64,000 bases of DNA from Fremontodendron californicum (Eukaryota; Streptophyta; Magnoliopsida; Malvales; Malvaceae). Of this stretch, positions 12,451 through 24,005 are shown piece by piece; position 1 is the stretch's first letter; the number at the start of each line of letters is the position of its first letter. Under the pieces are notes generated by a model. The model did not search any database. It was not told where the DNA came from and worked only from the letters and a program-made list of their open reading frames with translations. The stretch is taken from the NCBI GenBank assembly GCA_030761205.1, contig JAULJL010000010.1, positions 10,325,241 through 10,389,240 of the forward strand. The letters run 5' to 3'. A program made the translations under genes and the position numbers.

Positions 12451-13073
12451 CCAATTTTGCCATTTTACCTCCGAAGCCGGGTTTTGCTCAAAACAAGTCC
12501 GATTTTTGAAATTTCATTTCCTGGGCCTTTGTCATATATTGAATTGGAGTTGGTCCGAAAACACCCATTTTTTACTATCAAATTACCTTCCAATTTGATT
12601 TTTCCTTTTTCACTATCGAAAATTTCCTCGTTTTTCCATTTTTCCTCCAATAGGCTTTTTTCTCGTATTTTCTTCAAATTAAGCCTTGGGCTATCCTTGT
12701 TTACTCACTCCTCATCAATAAGGGGCTTTTGTTTTACCGAATTGGTCCATTTCTGTAATTTTTCCCAATTTCACCAAAATCCACCAAAAGCCCTAATTCT
12801 CGATTTTCTTTCAGATTGACTTTTCTTTCAGTTTTTCTTCCAAGTAGCTTCTCCATTACCCGTAGTCAGTGCTTTTCTTTCATTTGGAACCTTCAATTTC
12901 AACCAATTTGATCGTTTAAGCACTTTTCCCCAAATTTCTCGAACTAGGGTTTCTTTTCTACTGAATCTCCGTAACCCAACTTCCGAACTCCATATCTTTC
13001 AATGTGGACCTCGGATTATCAAAATTCTTTCACCATTTTTCAATTGAACTTTATATCTTGATTTTGAAAGTGG

Positions 13074-13123
13074 TTGACTTTTTTAGTAGTTGACTTTTTG
13101 GCTTGACTTTTTCAAGTTTGACT
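13074..13123 (-). promoter_or_regulatory. Cluster of four W-box cores in LTR A
   Basis: TTGACT occurs at 13074, 13090, 13103 and 13118, spaced 13-16 bases, about 140-180 bases inside the LTR start. TTGAC(C/T) is the core bound by WRKY transcription factors. Activity is inferred only from the motif. Confidence 0.45.
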
Positions 13124-13258
13124 TTTTATGCTCGACTTCTTAGACTAAGTCCCGGAGTACCACCTGCAGGATGAGAAAAGTCTTTTTACATTCTGAAACA
13201 CCAATTTAGGAAGAAAACATACTTGTTTTAGTGGACCAAACAAAATTAGGTGTCTACA

Positions 13259-13332
13259 CCTCTATTTTCCCCAATGTCACACTTAACGAATAAAGTCTCG
13301 CGATGAGACTTGTTATTTTTTAGGTTGCGACA
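13259..13332 (+). repeat. Terminal ~70 bp of a plus-strand Ogre-type LTR
   Basis: The sequence GTCACACTTAACGAATAAAG ... TTTTTTAGGTTGCGACA matches the last bases of LTR C (to 41266) and is the reverse complement of the LTR A end (7662-7730). No GCT spacer or primer site follows, so it is more likely a 3' LTR end. Element A starts directly beside it. Confidence 0.7.
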
Positions 13333-13600
13333 ACTAATCACTTGAAGAGAAAAGAAAGAAAGAAAATAAAAAAAATAAAAGAGAAAGGAGGAAAAAGGAA
13401 AAAGGAAGGATTTTTCTTAGTTTTTCAAAGGCTTTACTATGGTAGTTTTAATTTCTTTCTTTTTTGATATTTCCATTCACATTCTCTTTTAAAGTTGGTC
13501 TTTTTTTTATTTCTTTTCCTTTTCTTATGGTTTACAACAATGTTTTTTTTTTTTTTTTTTTTAAATTTCTCTTCTTTTCATCTTCTTTTTTTGAAAACTA
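13333..13600. other. Low-complexity purine and pyrimidine tracts
   Basis: A-rich/GA-rich DNA (13345-13410) is followed by T-rich tracts, including about 25 T's near 13540. I see no gene or clear element boundary. Confidence 0.5.
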
Positions 13601-16450
13601 TAAAGGTTTTGCTAAAAAACTATGAAGTTTACAAACTTTTCTTCATTTTTTTCTTGCTATTTGATGTGGGTTGTGCTATTGTGGTAGGCTGGGGATGCTA
13701 TTGTGTATTGCATATTGCATACTATTTGTTGGGGAAATAATTATGAGCTTGATGGCCTTGGTTTCCCACCAAGTGATAGCTAAGTCGGATTTACATCCAT
13801 GAGGCTATCTTTGAGTCAATCATTTTTGCTTGCAGAAAATCATGTTTTTAAGCCATTTCCAGCTTGATTTTGGTTAGCATCAACTAATGGTTCATAGCTA
13901 AAAATCTTCTTTTCAAACTAGTTGGAAAAAGCAATGTTTAAAGGTTGGAGTTGCTGATTTTGAGAAATATTTTTCATATGCATTTTTGGTTCAAATAAAA
14001 AACAGTTTTAACCTCATTTAGTATACCCTTAGGTGAGTCCATGGTTATTTTTCCAGATGTTTTTGAATTTTTCTGAAAGGTCTAAAAAAATAGTTTTTGA
14101 CAAAACTAGTTTTAGTTGGATATGTTGAAATTGAAGCAATTTCGGCCTATACATTTCTTATCAAAATAAAAAACTATTTTAATCACATTTATTATATCCT
14201 TAGGTGAGTCCATGATTATTTTTCCAATTTTTTTTGAATTTTTCTTAAAGGTCTAAAAATAGTTTTTGACAAAACTAATTTTAGTTAGACATGCTTACTT
14301 TGGGGAAATTTTGGCCCATGAATTTTTTGTACAAATAAAAACATTTTAACCCCATTTAGTATACTATTAGATGAGTCCATGGTTAAAATTTCAGATTTTT
14401 TTGAGTTTTCCTTAAGGGTTTAAAAAATAGTTTGATAGAACTAGGTTTTGGTGGTTAAAAACTAGCATTTTAGAACAAATTTGAGCCAAAAAAAATTCTA
14501 CATTGGGAGGGGCTGACCGAAACCATTAGCTACTGTTTAGTGGGTTGTTTTCATGGTCTTTTAAAGTTTAAAAATTAGTTTTAAGAAAAGCTGGTCAAGG
14601 GTAGTTAAAACAAACTTCAAAAACAAGCAAGAGGTTAGATTTCTACACTAAGGCCATTCGGCCATGTTGGTTTTTCCACTTTAAAAACTGCATTTTTAGT
14701 TCATTTTGGATTTCAAAATATTTTGCATCTAAGGCTTGTTTAGAGGTATTCAGATGTAAACAATGGCATTCAGATGTCCCCTTAATTCGAGTAAAAATTC
14801 ATGCTCGAAATCTTTCGATCTTAAAAATCCAATTTAAGTTTCTTTCAAGGTAGTCCGACATCTTTTTAGGTGTCCAGATATCCTTTCTTCAAGAAAGAAA
14901 CACATTCCGATGATAGTCTTGTTTTCATGCATTTCATATTTAAAAACGTTTTTCTCAATTTAATATAAAAATGTGCTTTCTCGGTTTCATAAACATTTTG
15001 TACGAATTAATTCTTAATCATTGCGGGGTTTGTCGGGGAGGTTAGGAAATTCTTCAAATGCACGTGTTTATGAAATTATAAAGTATGTGTTTTGTTTTAA
15101 CTCGGAATTATATAAGTGTCATACGAAAGAATATTTTACTAAAGCTCTGCGGGTCTATTGGAGAGTTCGGTAAACTATTCCGATGTAGGCATTCATGTAA
15201 TTTCACAAAGAAAATCCATGAAAAAGAATTTTAAAATGATGTTGTGTGCATATTCTATGTTCATGCATATTCCATGATGATGTCATTAAATGATGGATAT
15301 TCATGAGGTTATGTTGATTATGTTACTTGATGTATGTTATGTCATGAATTATTTGCTATGTCATATATGCCATGTCATGAATCATTTTGCCATGTCATAA
15401 TATCATGTATGCCATGTAATGAATTATTTGTCATGTCATGTATGCCATGAAGTCTTTTACCATGTCATAATAAGATGCATGCCATGTCATGAACTATTTG
15501 CCATAACATGTATGCCATGTCATGAACTACTTGCCATATCATGTATGCCATGTCATGAATTATTTGCCATGTCATGTATGCCATGTCATGAATTCTTTTG
15601 CCATGTCATAATAAGATGTATGCCATTCATGAGCTATTTGTCATATTACACATGCTTTGTCATGATTCATTTTGCCATGTCATGCATACCATATCATGAA
15701 TTATTTGCCATGTCACGATGAAATAAAAGCCATGTCCTTTGTTTTTGGTTATCTCATGTTGTCTATACTTAGTATCTATGTTGATTTCTAATTTATGCCC
15801 TGAGATAATTAGTGTGCATAATATTCCTCTCATGTTGCATATTAATATTGTTTACATGGTCATATCCATAATAAATGATTTTTAATACGAAGGGAGTTTT
15901 TAATAAAACGAGGAAATGTTCCTGAGTTGAAATAATTCATGAGTTTTTTGCTGGGTTTGCCGGAGAGAATATCCTCAATTATCATTAACAATGAAACATC
16001 CTTTTCTAAAAAAAAAACCAAGGATGATTCGGAGAATTTCAAAATAAAGACCGGGTCTGCCGGGGAACATGAAAAATTTTGTGTTAATAAATTCCGAATC
16101 TTTCTCACATAATATGTTTGTTTTTAAAAGAGAATTATTTTAAATACCGAACCTAAAATTGACTTTTACCGCAACTAACTATAACACATGATTGATAAGG
16201 TACCATTTTACACGGGCATTGTGGGGGTGCTATAACCTTCCCCTCACGTAACCGACTCTCGAACCCGCAATTGTATTTCTCTGGTTTAAAGTGCAGACTT
16301 CAAAATTGATTTTCGAAAATGTTTTAATTAAATTTAAAATGTTTCACAAAAACCGATTTTAATAGGTGACCGATCACGCCTAGCCAAAAAAGATCGGTGG
16401 CAACTCCATTTTTTTCTTTCAAGGTCGTTTTAAAACCCTTAGATTATTTT
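13600..16450 (+). repeat. 3' part of a plus-strand Ogre-type LTR
   Basis: This aligns by eye with the second half of LTRs C and E: CCATTCGGCCA near 14653, a CATG-rich stretch, then the conserved tail AAGGTACCATTTTACACGGGC with the hairpin at 16221-16247 and CGGTGGCAACTCC. Homology stops near 16450, about 100 bases short of the expected LTR end. The first half of an LTR in the same orientation lies at 18388-20683. Confidence 0.65.
15240..15720 (+). repeat. CATG-rich degenerate tandem repeat
   Basis: Many copies of ATGCCATGTCATGAATTATT and TTGCCATGTCATG-like units with irregular spacing. Similar but more diverged stretches occur in LTR A (8340-8760, minus), C (40380-40560) and E (50500-50780). 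The Cys/His-rich frame at 15419-15721 is only the translation of this repeat. Confidence 0.7.
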
Positions 16451-16829
16451 CCCCTTTTACGTCATTTTGACGGGTCTGCAATGACACATTATGACAATTT
16501 TCATAGATATTAGTTCATTCATTTTTTTTGTTTTTTTTCTTTCTAAATTTCTTGTTCTCTTGACCTTTATAGCATCATGTAATGTACCTGACTGGCAATG
16601 ACCAATTGTGATCGAGTTTACCTCACTCTTTTACAAGTCTATCCGTATCCTCGAAAAAGAACCAAGAACTTTGAAAGGAGGATTACAAATTTAGTACCAT
16701 CCCCAGATACAAGCATCCCTAAGTTTGGTTCAGCAGCTTCAATTAAGGCTAAAGGAGGACATAAGAAAATTGCCTAAATAGAAGGTGCAAAAGATATGCG
16801 TATTACTCCCAGATACACTAATAGTGGTA
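16451..16829. other. Unassigned stretch between LTR and Copia fragment
   Basis: T-rich for about 100 bases and then mixed sequence. I recognise neither a gene nor a repeat family. It may be degraded Copia pol upstream of the readable frame. Confidence 0.35.
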
Positions 16830-17806
16830 GGACATGACTATTAGACAGGATGCGATGATGATCAGCAAGTTAAAGAAGGAATTATCTAAGTCATTTGATA
16901 TGAAAGACTTAGGACCAGCTAAACGTATTCTGGGAATGAATATTATTTGGGATAGAAAAGTTGGGAAGTTGTGGTTATCATAGGAGAAATATGTTGAACG
17001 GGTGCTTGAAAGATTCAACATGAAGCATGCAAAGTCAGTTAGCACTCCTCTCGTTTATCACTTTAAGCTAAGCAAGAAGTGTAGTCTAACAAAGGAAGAA
17101 GAAATGATGGATATTCCCTACTCCTCTGTAGTCGATTGTTTGACGTATACAATGGTCTGCACATGACTGGATATTGTTCATGCGATTGGTGTGGTAAGCA
17201 GATATCCTGCAAATCACGAAAAACCCCATTGGAAGTAGTTAAGTGGATCCTCATATATTTAAGAGGTACTTCTAAAAGGTGCTTAAGTTTTGGGAATGCG
17301 TATTCAATTCTTGAAGGGTTCACAAATGCAGATATGGCAGGAGACCTTGATAGTAGAAAATCTACTTTGGGGTATTTATTTAGTTTTGTAAGGGGGGCTG
17401 TATCATGGTGCTCTAAACTAAAAATGTGTGTTGCCTTATCAACCACAGAGGCAGAGTATATTACTGCAAATAAAGCTGGAAAGGAAATGACCTGGATGAA
17501 AAGATTTCTTCAAGAATTGGAGTTAAAGCAAGATGAGTATGTGGTTTATTGTGATAGCCAGAGTGCTATTGATCTGAGCAAGAATATCATGTACCACAGT
17601 CGTACGAAGCATCTTGATGTGAGGTACCATTGGATTCGGTCAGTTATTGAAGACAAACTGATGCAACTGAAGAAGATCCACACAGATGGAAATACTGCCG
17701 ATATGTTGACCAAGGTGGTTCCTAGGGAAAACTTGAGCTTTGCGCCAAGCAAGATGGGATGGACTCTAAGTAAAGAGTCAAATATTTAATCTCCTCCTAA
17801 TGGGAC
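16830..17806 (+). pseudogene. Ty1/Copia pol 3' end: RT C-terminus and RNase H
   Basis: Encodes the end of the Copia polyprotein that reverse transcribes the element and degrades the RNA strand. The RT tail reads SKSFDMKDLGPAKRILGMN and EKYVERVLERFNMKHAKSV (about 16860-17040). The 217-codon frame 17136-17789 holds RNase H: NADMAGDLDSRKSTLGYLF, ALSTTEAEYI, VYCDSQSAIDLSKN, YHSRTKHLDVRYHWIR and NTADMLTK. Stops at about 16981 and 17167 and a frame change break the RT part. The upstream pol, including the YVDD site, is not readable. The frame ends just before a polypurine tract and LTR start. Confidence 0.9.
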
Positions 17807-18390
17807 TAAAGGGGGAGATTGTTGAATATTCAAGTGGGTCCAATCCAATTTGACTAAACCCGTTTGACTATGCAATTTTTCAACAAACATATTCGGCCGG
17901 TGATATAAGTTTGAAATTGAATGGCTAATGACCAATCATTTCAAACCAAAGAAAAGAAAAATCTTCCCTACTTCAAACCAATGGCCATTCATTTCTTTGC
18001 ACAAAAGATTTTTCTTTTCTTTGGTTTGAAATGAATGGCCATTGGCCATTCAATTTCAAACTTATATCACCGACCAAATATGTTTGTTGAAAAATTGCAT
18101 AGCCAAATGGGTTTAGTCAAATGGGACTGGACCCACTTAAATATTCAACAATCTCCCCCTCCAGCCCCACTATAAGGAGATTAAATAGTTGACTCTTTAC
18201 TTAGAGTCCATCCTTGCTCGCTTAGTGCAAAGCTCAAGTTTTTCCCTGGAAACCACCTTGGTCAACAAATTGACAATATTTCTATCTGTATGGATCTTCT
18301 TCAGTTGCATCAGTTTGTCTTCAATAACTGATCGAATCCAATGGTACCTCATATCAATATGCTTCATATGAATTGGTACATGGTATTTGT
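17585..18390. repeat. Large palindrome of the Copia 3' end (arms ~380 bp)
   Basis: The left arm (17585-17967) and right arm (about 18006-18390) are imperfect inverted copies. Each contains the RNase H C-terminus, polypurine tract and LTR start. A spacer of ~38 bases separates them. On the right, the polypurine tract reads ATCTCCCCCT at 18151 and the LTR start ends at 18150. The arms differ by many substitutions, so the structure is old. The right end abuts the start of LTR H. Confidence 0.85.
17808..17967 (+). repeat. Copia polypurine tract and first ~148 bp of its 3' LTR
   Basis: AAAGGGGGAGAT at 17808-17819 is the plus-strand primer tract. The LTR starts TGTTGAATATTCAAGTGG at 17820. LTR homology runs to about 17967 and then turns around in the palindrome. 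Confidence 0.8.
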
Positions 18391-20683
18391 AGACACCTAA
18401 TTTTATTCGGGCCCCCTAAACAAGGTGATTTCCTCCTTTCAACTTCCCGAAACTCAAAGAAACTTCCCTCATTCCACAGATGGGTCTCCAAGACTTTGAT
18501 TCGAAGGTCAATACGAAAAGTCAACCCAAAAAAGTCAACTCCAAAAAAACCAACCCCGAAAAGTGAACCACTGAAAAAGTCAACTCTTAAAAATCAAGAT
18601 TCGAAGTTGAATTGAACAATGGTGAAGGAATTTTGATAATCAAAGATCTACAGTTGAAGATAGAGAGGTTGAAAGAAAAATTGCAAAGTTCAGTGTAGGA
18701 AAAATGGGAAATTTTGTGAATTGGGGAAAAAATGCGTAAACGATTAAATTGGACGAAATTGGAGGTTCTAAATGGAATAAGATCAATAAATATGGATATT
18801 GAAAGGTCCAATTTTGAAGCGGAGCTGAAGGAAGAATTGGTTTAAAGAGAAAAAGGAAAATAAAGATTTAATGAATAAATAGGAAATTCACAAATTTGGG
18901 GAAAACTATAGAGATGGTCTGATTCAGTGAAATTGCAACCCCTAGTTGATAAATAATAAATAAAAATATCCCAAGTCCCAATTTGAAGTGGTTCCTAAGG
19001 AAGAGCCAATTGGAGGAGAAATGGGAAAAACGAGAAAATTCCCAATTTTGAGGAAAAAGGAAAAAAAATCGAAGAGGAATTCGGATTTAAAAATTGGGCA
19101 TTTTCGGTCCAACTCCAATTCAATATATGACAAAGGCAGTGGAAAAAGAAAATCCATAATTTTAGCCCGTTTCAAGTAGAACCAAGGTTTCAAGGGCTAA
19201 AGGGCAATTTTGGAAAATCCAAAAAAAAAAAGAAATCGAGCACGAAAAATTGCAAAACTTTTCAGAACTGAGTTTTAGGATGGAAAGAAGGAAATGAGAA
19301 GAAGAAAATCTGAAATTGGGGGTGCAACGCAAATATGCTAAATTCGGGAGACTAATCCGCAATTTTAAAGAAAGATCTGAGAAAAATAAAAAATGAGCTT
19401 GGAAAATTATGGAAACATCCAAAACTGAGTTTTATATTTGATGGAAGGGATTGGAGAAAAAAAATCCGGAATCGGAGCTCAAATGGAAATAGAACAAAGT
19501 TCAGGGCACTAAACCAAAATTTTAAAAGAAAAAAAATCGGGAAAAATAGAATCTGAGCTCGAAAAAATATGAAAACCTCCAGAACTGAGTTTTATATTGG
19601 ATGGGATGGATTAAAAAAAGAAAAATTCAAAATTGGGGTCCATTTGCAATTAAATTAAGTTTGGGGGCCAAAATGCAATTTTATCGAAAAAATCGAAAAT
19701 GGCCATTTTACAAATAAAAAAGAAGAATGGCATGAAAAATTCTAGGCCATTTTCGGCTAGCTCTTGGATGGAAGAGGAGGTGTGATCATATTAAATCAAA
19801 TGGCCATGATTGAATAGAAAGATGACATTTTTAAGAAAGGACAAGATTCTCCACTACTTGCCTACATGGCATTTTTGGCCAATAGGAGGTCTCCAAATTG
19901 CAAAGCCATGTGAAGAGCATGTGAAGGCTATGAGATGATGCCAAATAAGATTAAAAATGCCACCTAGAAAGATATTTTAATACTAAGCCATATGGTCATG
20001 ACAAGTGGCTTTGATATTTTGTAGAGATGGGAGACAAGAATAATCTAGGTGACATTATTGGCCAATGAGAGGTTATAAAACCCTTAATTTAAGGGAAGCA
20101 TCATGCAAAAAGGAGACAAGAACCCTTAATTTAAGGAAAACATCATGCAAAGAGGGGACAAAAATTAGCCATGTGGCAAGGATGTTGGGAGAGCATGCAA
20201 AGCATGACAAAGGCTAAAAAAAAGATGAGCACACCAATATACAAGGGCCATTCGGCCAAGCCAAGAGAAGAGAGGAATCATTTTTTTTTTCAAAGATAAT
20301 TTTCACTACACTCTTGGAGGAAGAAAGGAGAAAAAGAAAAAGAGGGAGAAAGAAAGAAAGAAAGAAAAGAAGTTTGAGTGCTTGATTTGGAAAGCTTTGC
20401 TAGGTATTTCCTCTCTTCTTCTTCAATTATTTTCTTTGATTTCATGTTCTTTTCTCTTTTTTTTTTCCATGTGATTGTTAACTTTCTTTGTTGAATAAAA
20501 GGTTTTCAAAATAAATTTCTAAAGGTTTTCTTTCCTTTATTCTCTATTCTTTACAAAATAATAAAGTTGATAAAATTTTTCAACTTATTTTCACGATGGC
20601 CGAATCTAGAGGGCTTTATTGTGCTTGTCTTTGGTTGATTTTCTTGCTTGCTTGTTGATTGTGGGCTTCACCATTGTGGTATG
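18388..20683 (+). repeat. LTR H: 5' half of a plus-strand Ogre-type LTR
   Basis: Starts TGTAGACACCTAATTTTA at 18388 directly against the Copia palindrome. It contains W-box cores in reverse orientation (AGTCAA at 18519, 18533 and 18579), a ~160 bp tandem array (units near 19232, 19394 and 19553) and GGGCCATTCGGCCAAG near 20247. It stops at 20683 where an Athila-like LTR begins. No primer site or body belonging to it follows. Confidence 0.75.
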
Positions 20684-21908
20684 TGTTGTCAGATTTAACT
20701 ACGCAAGTGCACGTATCGCAAACAAGTAATAGAGTGAAAGTAGAGTGTCGAACCCACAAGGAATTACTATTAAATTTGTTAAATATTAAAATTAAAACAA
20801 CTTACTCTTATCCAAATAATTAATTAAAATGTTTGTGAATTGAAACTAAATTAAACAAATTAATAAACAAAGAAAACAAATAAAAATTGGGATTTAATTC
20901 AATGGAGAAAAACCTAGGATTACAATTTCCCTCAACACTTCGTATGAACTTTTCGTACCCTCTTAACTTGATCAATGACCTTGAGTTGTTAACCTAGAGT
21001 TCTAATCTATTTATAAGTATCTGTCGATGATCTTATAAAAATATCTCTCTTAACCAATTAACTATATGTCTATGATAATTGAATTAAAGAGAAACCCATT
21101 AAGCTTAGACTCTAAAATTGATTACACGTGACACGTAGTATATTTCTACCCAACATGCAGATCAATTCATCATATTAAATGAATATGAAACATGTGTTAT
21201 TCAATCCATGTCTAACACTAAACTCCCTATATCTAGTTGTATTTAGGTTACGAAATCAGTTTAAGTGGTGATCAAGCAATTAAAAGCATTAAGCACAAGA
21301 TTGCATAAACAACTCAAATATCATTAAATCAAACTAGAGATTAAAATAATCCAAACTATGTGTTGAGTTTAATTGCAATCCTAGAAAAGGAATTTAGTTC
21401 ATGCTCAACATTGAAAACAATAAGCAAAAGAGTTTCACCAACATAAAATTACAAAATAATAAAAGAAGATTAAGGAAAAAGAGAAAACTAAAGGTTGTTA
21501 GATATTCAGTCTTTAGTATCCAAAACTGCTCTTAGCTCCTTGCAAGATTGTGATGGCTACTCTCCTTTTCAGAAAATTAAAGAAAAGAACTAAGAAAGTC
21601 TAATAAAATAAAATCTTAATGGTTCCTATTTATAGAGTTCTAAAAAGCCGGAATAAGGGAAACTTTGTGGCCAAGTAACTCCTTCCAACTTGGACTTTCC
21701 ATGTATGAGCTGAGTCTCTCCTTCTTGCTTTAGGACTCTAAAAAACTACAAAAGGCATTAAATTAATAACTAAAATTAAACATAAAATAAATAATTAAAA
21801 ATAAATAAAAATAACTAAAAATATTTAATAAATAGTTTAAACTATAAGGACTTAGCTATTTTAAAAGCACAAAATAAAGTAAAATAACTTTATTTTATAG
21901 AGTTATCA
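20684..21908 (-). repeat. Athila-like 3' LTR (about 1225 bp)
   Basis: On the minus strand it begins TGATAACTCTATAAAATAAAG and ends TCTGACAACA. The polypurine tract lies immediately upstream (21909 onward), which makes it a 3' LTR. About 440 bases of the 3' end also occur at 35864-36307 with high similarity, except for a ~70 base deletion in that copy. Confidence 0.8.
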
Positions 21909-22713
21909 CACTCCCATACTTAAAATTTTGCTAATCCTCGAGCAAAACAAAATTAAACAAAACAAACTAAACAAAACGAAACAAAACAAAGCGAGAGATG
22001 AATGCACTCAAGTAATGATTTTCTTAATTTTCCTCAAAAGCTATCTCAAAATCTCAACTCAAAGTAGAACATAAACATAATCCAACTTTATGATTCAATT
22101 CAATCGTATGTCTCATGCTTGAATGAATTTTTAGTGTGTGTGTGAATAATCTCTTTGCAAATCATTGCATGCAATCCAAATAAGTTTATGCCAATGCAAA
22201 ATACGAATTATAGTACTAGATTTTCATATGTTTGCTTTTCATCTCTCTCTCCACTAATGTAGACTAACACTTCGTCAAGGATCAAATAGGTCTTTATTAA
22301 GCTTGTAATGTAAGGCTAGGGTCAAGGTAGGATAAAGATATATTTCGGTTTAAGTCACCCATAGACACTTTACATTTTTCTCAGGATTTTTGAGAGCCAT
22401 AGTCTTTTCCTCAAATTACATACTTCATTCTTTGAATGCACTTCTTTTTTGCTGCACCACTTTATTCTTTCATTTTTCCCCTAGTTCTTCATTTTCGAAG
22501 AACCATATCTTTTCTTCTTTTTTCTTTAGAGAAATTTCATTCACATCACCATTACACCCAAAATAGGCATGACTCATAATTTTTTCCTATATGTCATACA
22601 AATGCCTATGTAGTAAGGGTTAATAATGGTTTTTCTTATTTGGCTAGGCTAAATATGTGGCAATCAAAGAAAAAAGATATATCAATTAGGCACAAAAGGG
22701 TAGACTAAGGATA

Positions 22714-22747
<34 letters not shown>

Positions 22748-23328
22748 TAGGCTCGAAAGGCCCAAACGATCCAAAGATGGCCTAAATCACTTCCTCAACT
22801 TAATGTTGTCTAAGATTTCGCCTCGAGGGAGAATCAAACAAATTCTAGGCTTCTTGACATAATCACAATTCACATCAACATAATCAATCTTTAAATAAGC
22901 AATGCAAATCTAAGCAAGAGATGTGGTGCCCAAATTTTTGAAAATTACATTCTAACAATGAGACTAACAAAAGAATTTAACATAAAATCAAATCATGCTT
23001 ATGTTGTTCCCAAAAGTTAAGACTAATCAATAACTAATTCTCATCATTGGATAAGGATCTCATCACGATAAAGTGCAATATATCTCAATCATCATGATAA
23101 AGTACAATATATCTCAAGCAATTTTTTTTTAATATAAACATGACTCCTAAACATAAACATGCAAAATAATCTAAAAAAATAAAATCAAACAAAGTGTAAT
23201 AAACTAAAATAAAAATAAAAACAAATAAACACCCCCAAACTTGAATGAAACATTGCCCCCAATGTTGGAAAAATAAAAGAGATAGAATAAAAGAACTCCC
23301 CTGTCAACGAAGAAAACCCGGGAGAACT
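21909..23328 (-). other. Athila-like 3' non-coding region
   Basis: AT-rich non-coding DNA with a polypurine tract next to the LTR. A second tract near 23230-23265 reads, on the minus strand, AACATTGGGGGCAATGTTTC then AAGTTTGGGGGTG, a motif typical of Athila 3' regions. An (AT)n microsatellite of about 14 units lies at 22717-22745. I see no gene. Confidence 0.6.
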
Positions 23329-24005
23329 CTAATTTTCCTCTTCCACTTCCTCTTCCTCATCCTCATCCTCATCCTCTTCATCTTCATGTTGTGTTGGTGG
23401 TGGTGGTGGCATGGAAGGAAATTGGGTCATGTCAGTGCCCATATGCTGACCAAAGAAATGAAATATGTCCTCAATGGCTTAGGAGCATTTAGTATGATAG
23501 GCGTTGTGAGCTTCCAATCGCGCTATGCGTTCCATCATGGTCAACTCTTGCGGTGGAATCGGTGGTGGGGCTGAGGATGAACTAGCACCAGGTCTGGGTG
23601 GGCGACTTTCAATTTCTCGGGTCAAACGATGAATAATGGTTCCATCAATAGGACCTTTAGGATGTAGCAACTCTTGACCATCACCCCATCGGACACCAGC
23701 TTGGTCACACAGTCGAGTAATTAAGGAGGGGAACCAAAGGCCTTCCCATTGTGTTCTAACACTATGCATCACAACCCTATAGATAAGCTGGCCGATCTCA
23801 ATCGTTTTGCCTATAGTAATAGCATAGAGCAAGATTGCTCTATCTTTGGTGACATCACTAATATGCTTACATGGAAGCATATTGGCCGCTAAAAAATTCA
23901 TCCAAACTTTAATCTCTTTATCTAATGTGTTGGCCTTGAAAGACACAAATTCCCCTTTTGACATTTTCCAAGTAGTCTCCTGTGGGCATAAATGTGTTGT
24001 TACGA
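23329..24005 (-). pseudogene. Athila-like 3' ORF with plant transposon-protein domain
   Basis: The protein reads KGEFVSFKANTLDKEIKVW, NMLPCKHISDVTKDRAILLY, GQLIYRVVMHSVR and LWFPSLITRLCDQAGV, then a proline-rich hinge (SSSSAPPPIPPQ) and an acidic tail encoded by the GAGGAT repeats at 23340-23390. I recall this as the 'putative plant transposon protein' domain found in Athila-type elements. It sits between pol and the 3' LTR, where an env-like ORF would be. One stop (near 23479) lies before the acidic tail. Its N-terminus is replaced by element B gag. Function unknown. Confidence 0.65.

Larger units (their letters stand above)
1..13258 (-). mobile_element. Element A: Ogre/Tat-type Ty3/Gypsy retrotransposon, 5' part
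   Basis: Read on the minus strand this is one element in the expected order: LTR (7662-13258), primer-binding site, leader, extra upstream ORF, gag, protease, intron-like gap and the start of reverse transcriptase, which runs off the left edge. Long LTRs, an ORF upstream of gag, the TGGCGACTCC primer site and non-coding DNA between protease and RT are hallmarks of the Ogre/Tat lineage. Every coding part carries stops or frameshifts, so it is inactive. Its 3' LTR lies outside the window. Confidence 0.85.
7662..13258 (-). repeat. 5' LTR of element A (5597 bp)
   Basis: On the minus strand it starts TGTAGACACCTAATTTTG at 13258 and ends GTTGTGACA at 7662, giving TG...CA ends next to a primer-binding site. 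Inside, in element order, are a W-box cluster (13074-13123), a ~158 bp tandem array (11920-12450), copies of a TGGCCGAATGG motif (10532, 10751, 10967, 11153) and the conserved GC-richer tail with the hairpin near 7961. The small ORFs in it are AT-rich chance frames. Confidence 0.85.
20684..24005 (-). mobile_element. Athila-like Ty3/Gypsy element, 3' part
   Basis: On the minus strand: an ORF (24005 to 23329), purine-rich non-coding DNA with two polypurine tracts, and an LTR (21908 to 20684). The sequence GAGCAAAATTTTAAGTATGGGAG before the LTR is typical of plant Athila-like elements. Gag, protease and pol are missing, because the element is joined to element B gag at about 24006. The 5' part of a closely similar element lies at 33811-36307. 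Confidence 0.75.

Noticed and set aside
12457..12819. Plus-strand 120-codon frame in LTR A (with a similar one at 32449-32784)
   Set aside because: It is antisense to the U3 part of minus-strand LTRs. The similarity between the two reflects LTR homology, and the frames contain no domain.
13495..13740. Phe/Leu-rich frame resembling a membrane protein
   Set aside because: It is produced by T-rich low-complexity DNA next to an LTR fragment.
15419..15721. Cys/His-rich 100-codon frame resembling a metal-binding peptide
   Set aside because: It is the translation of the CATG-rich degenerate repeat in an LTR, with no start context or relatives as a protein.
22717..22745. (AT)n run considered as a promoter TATA element
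   Set aside because: A simple dinucleotide microsatellite with no nearby gene start.
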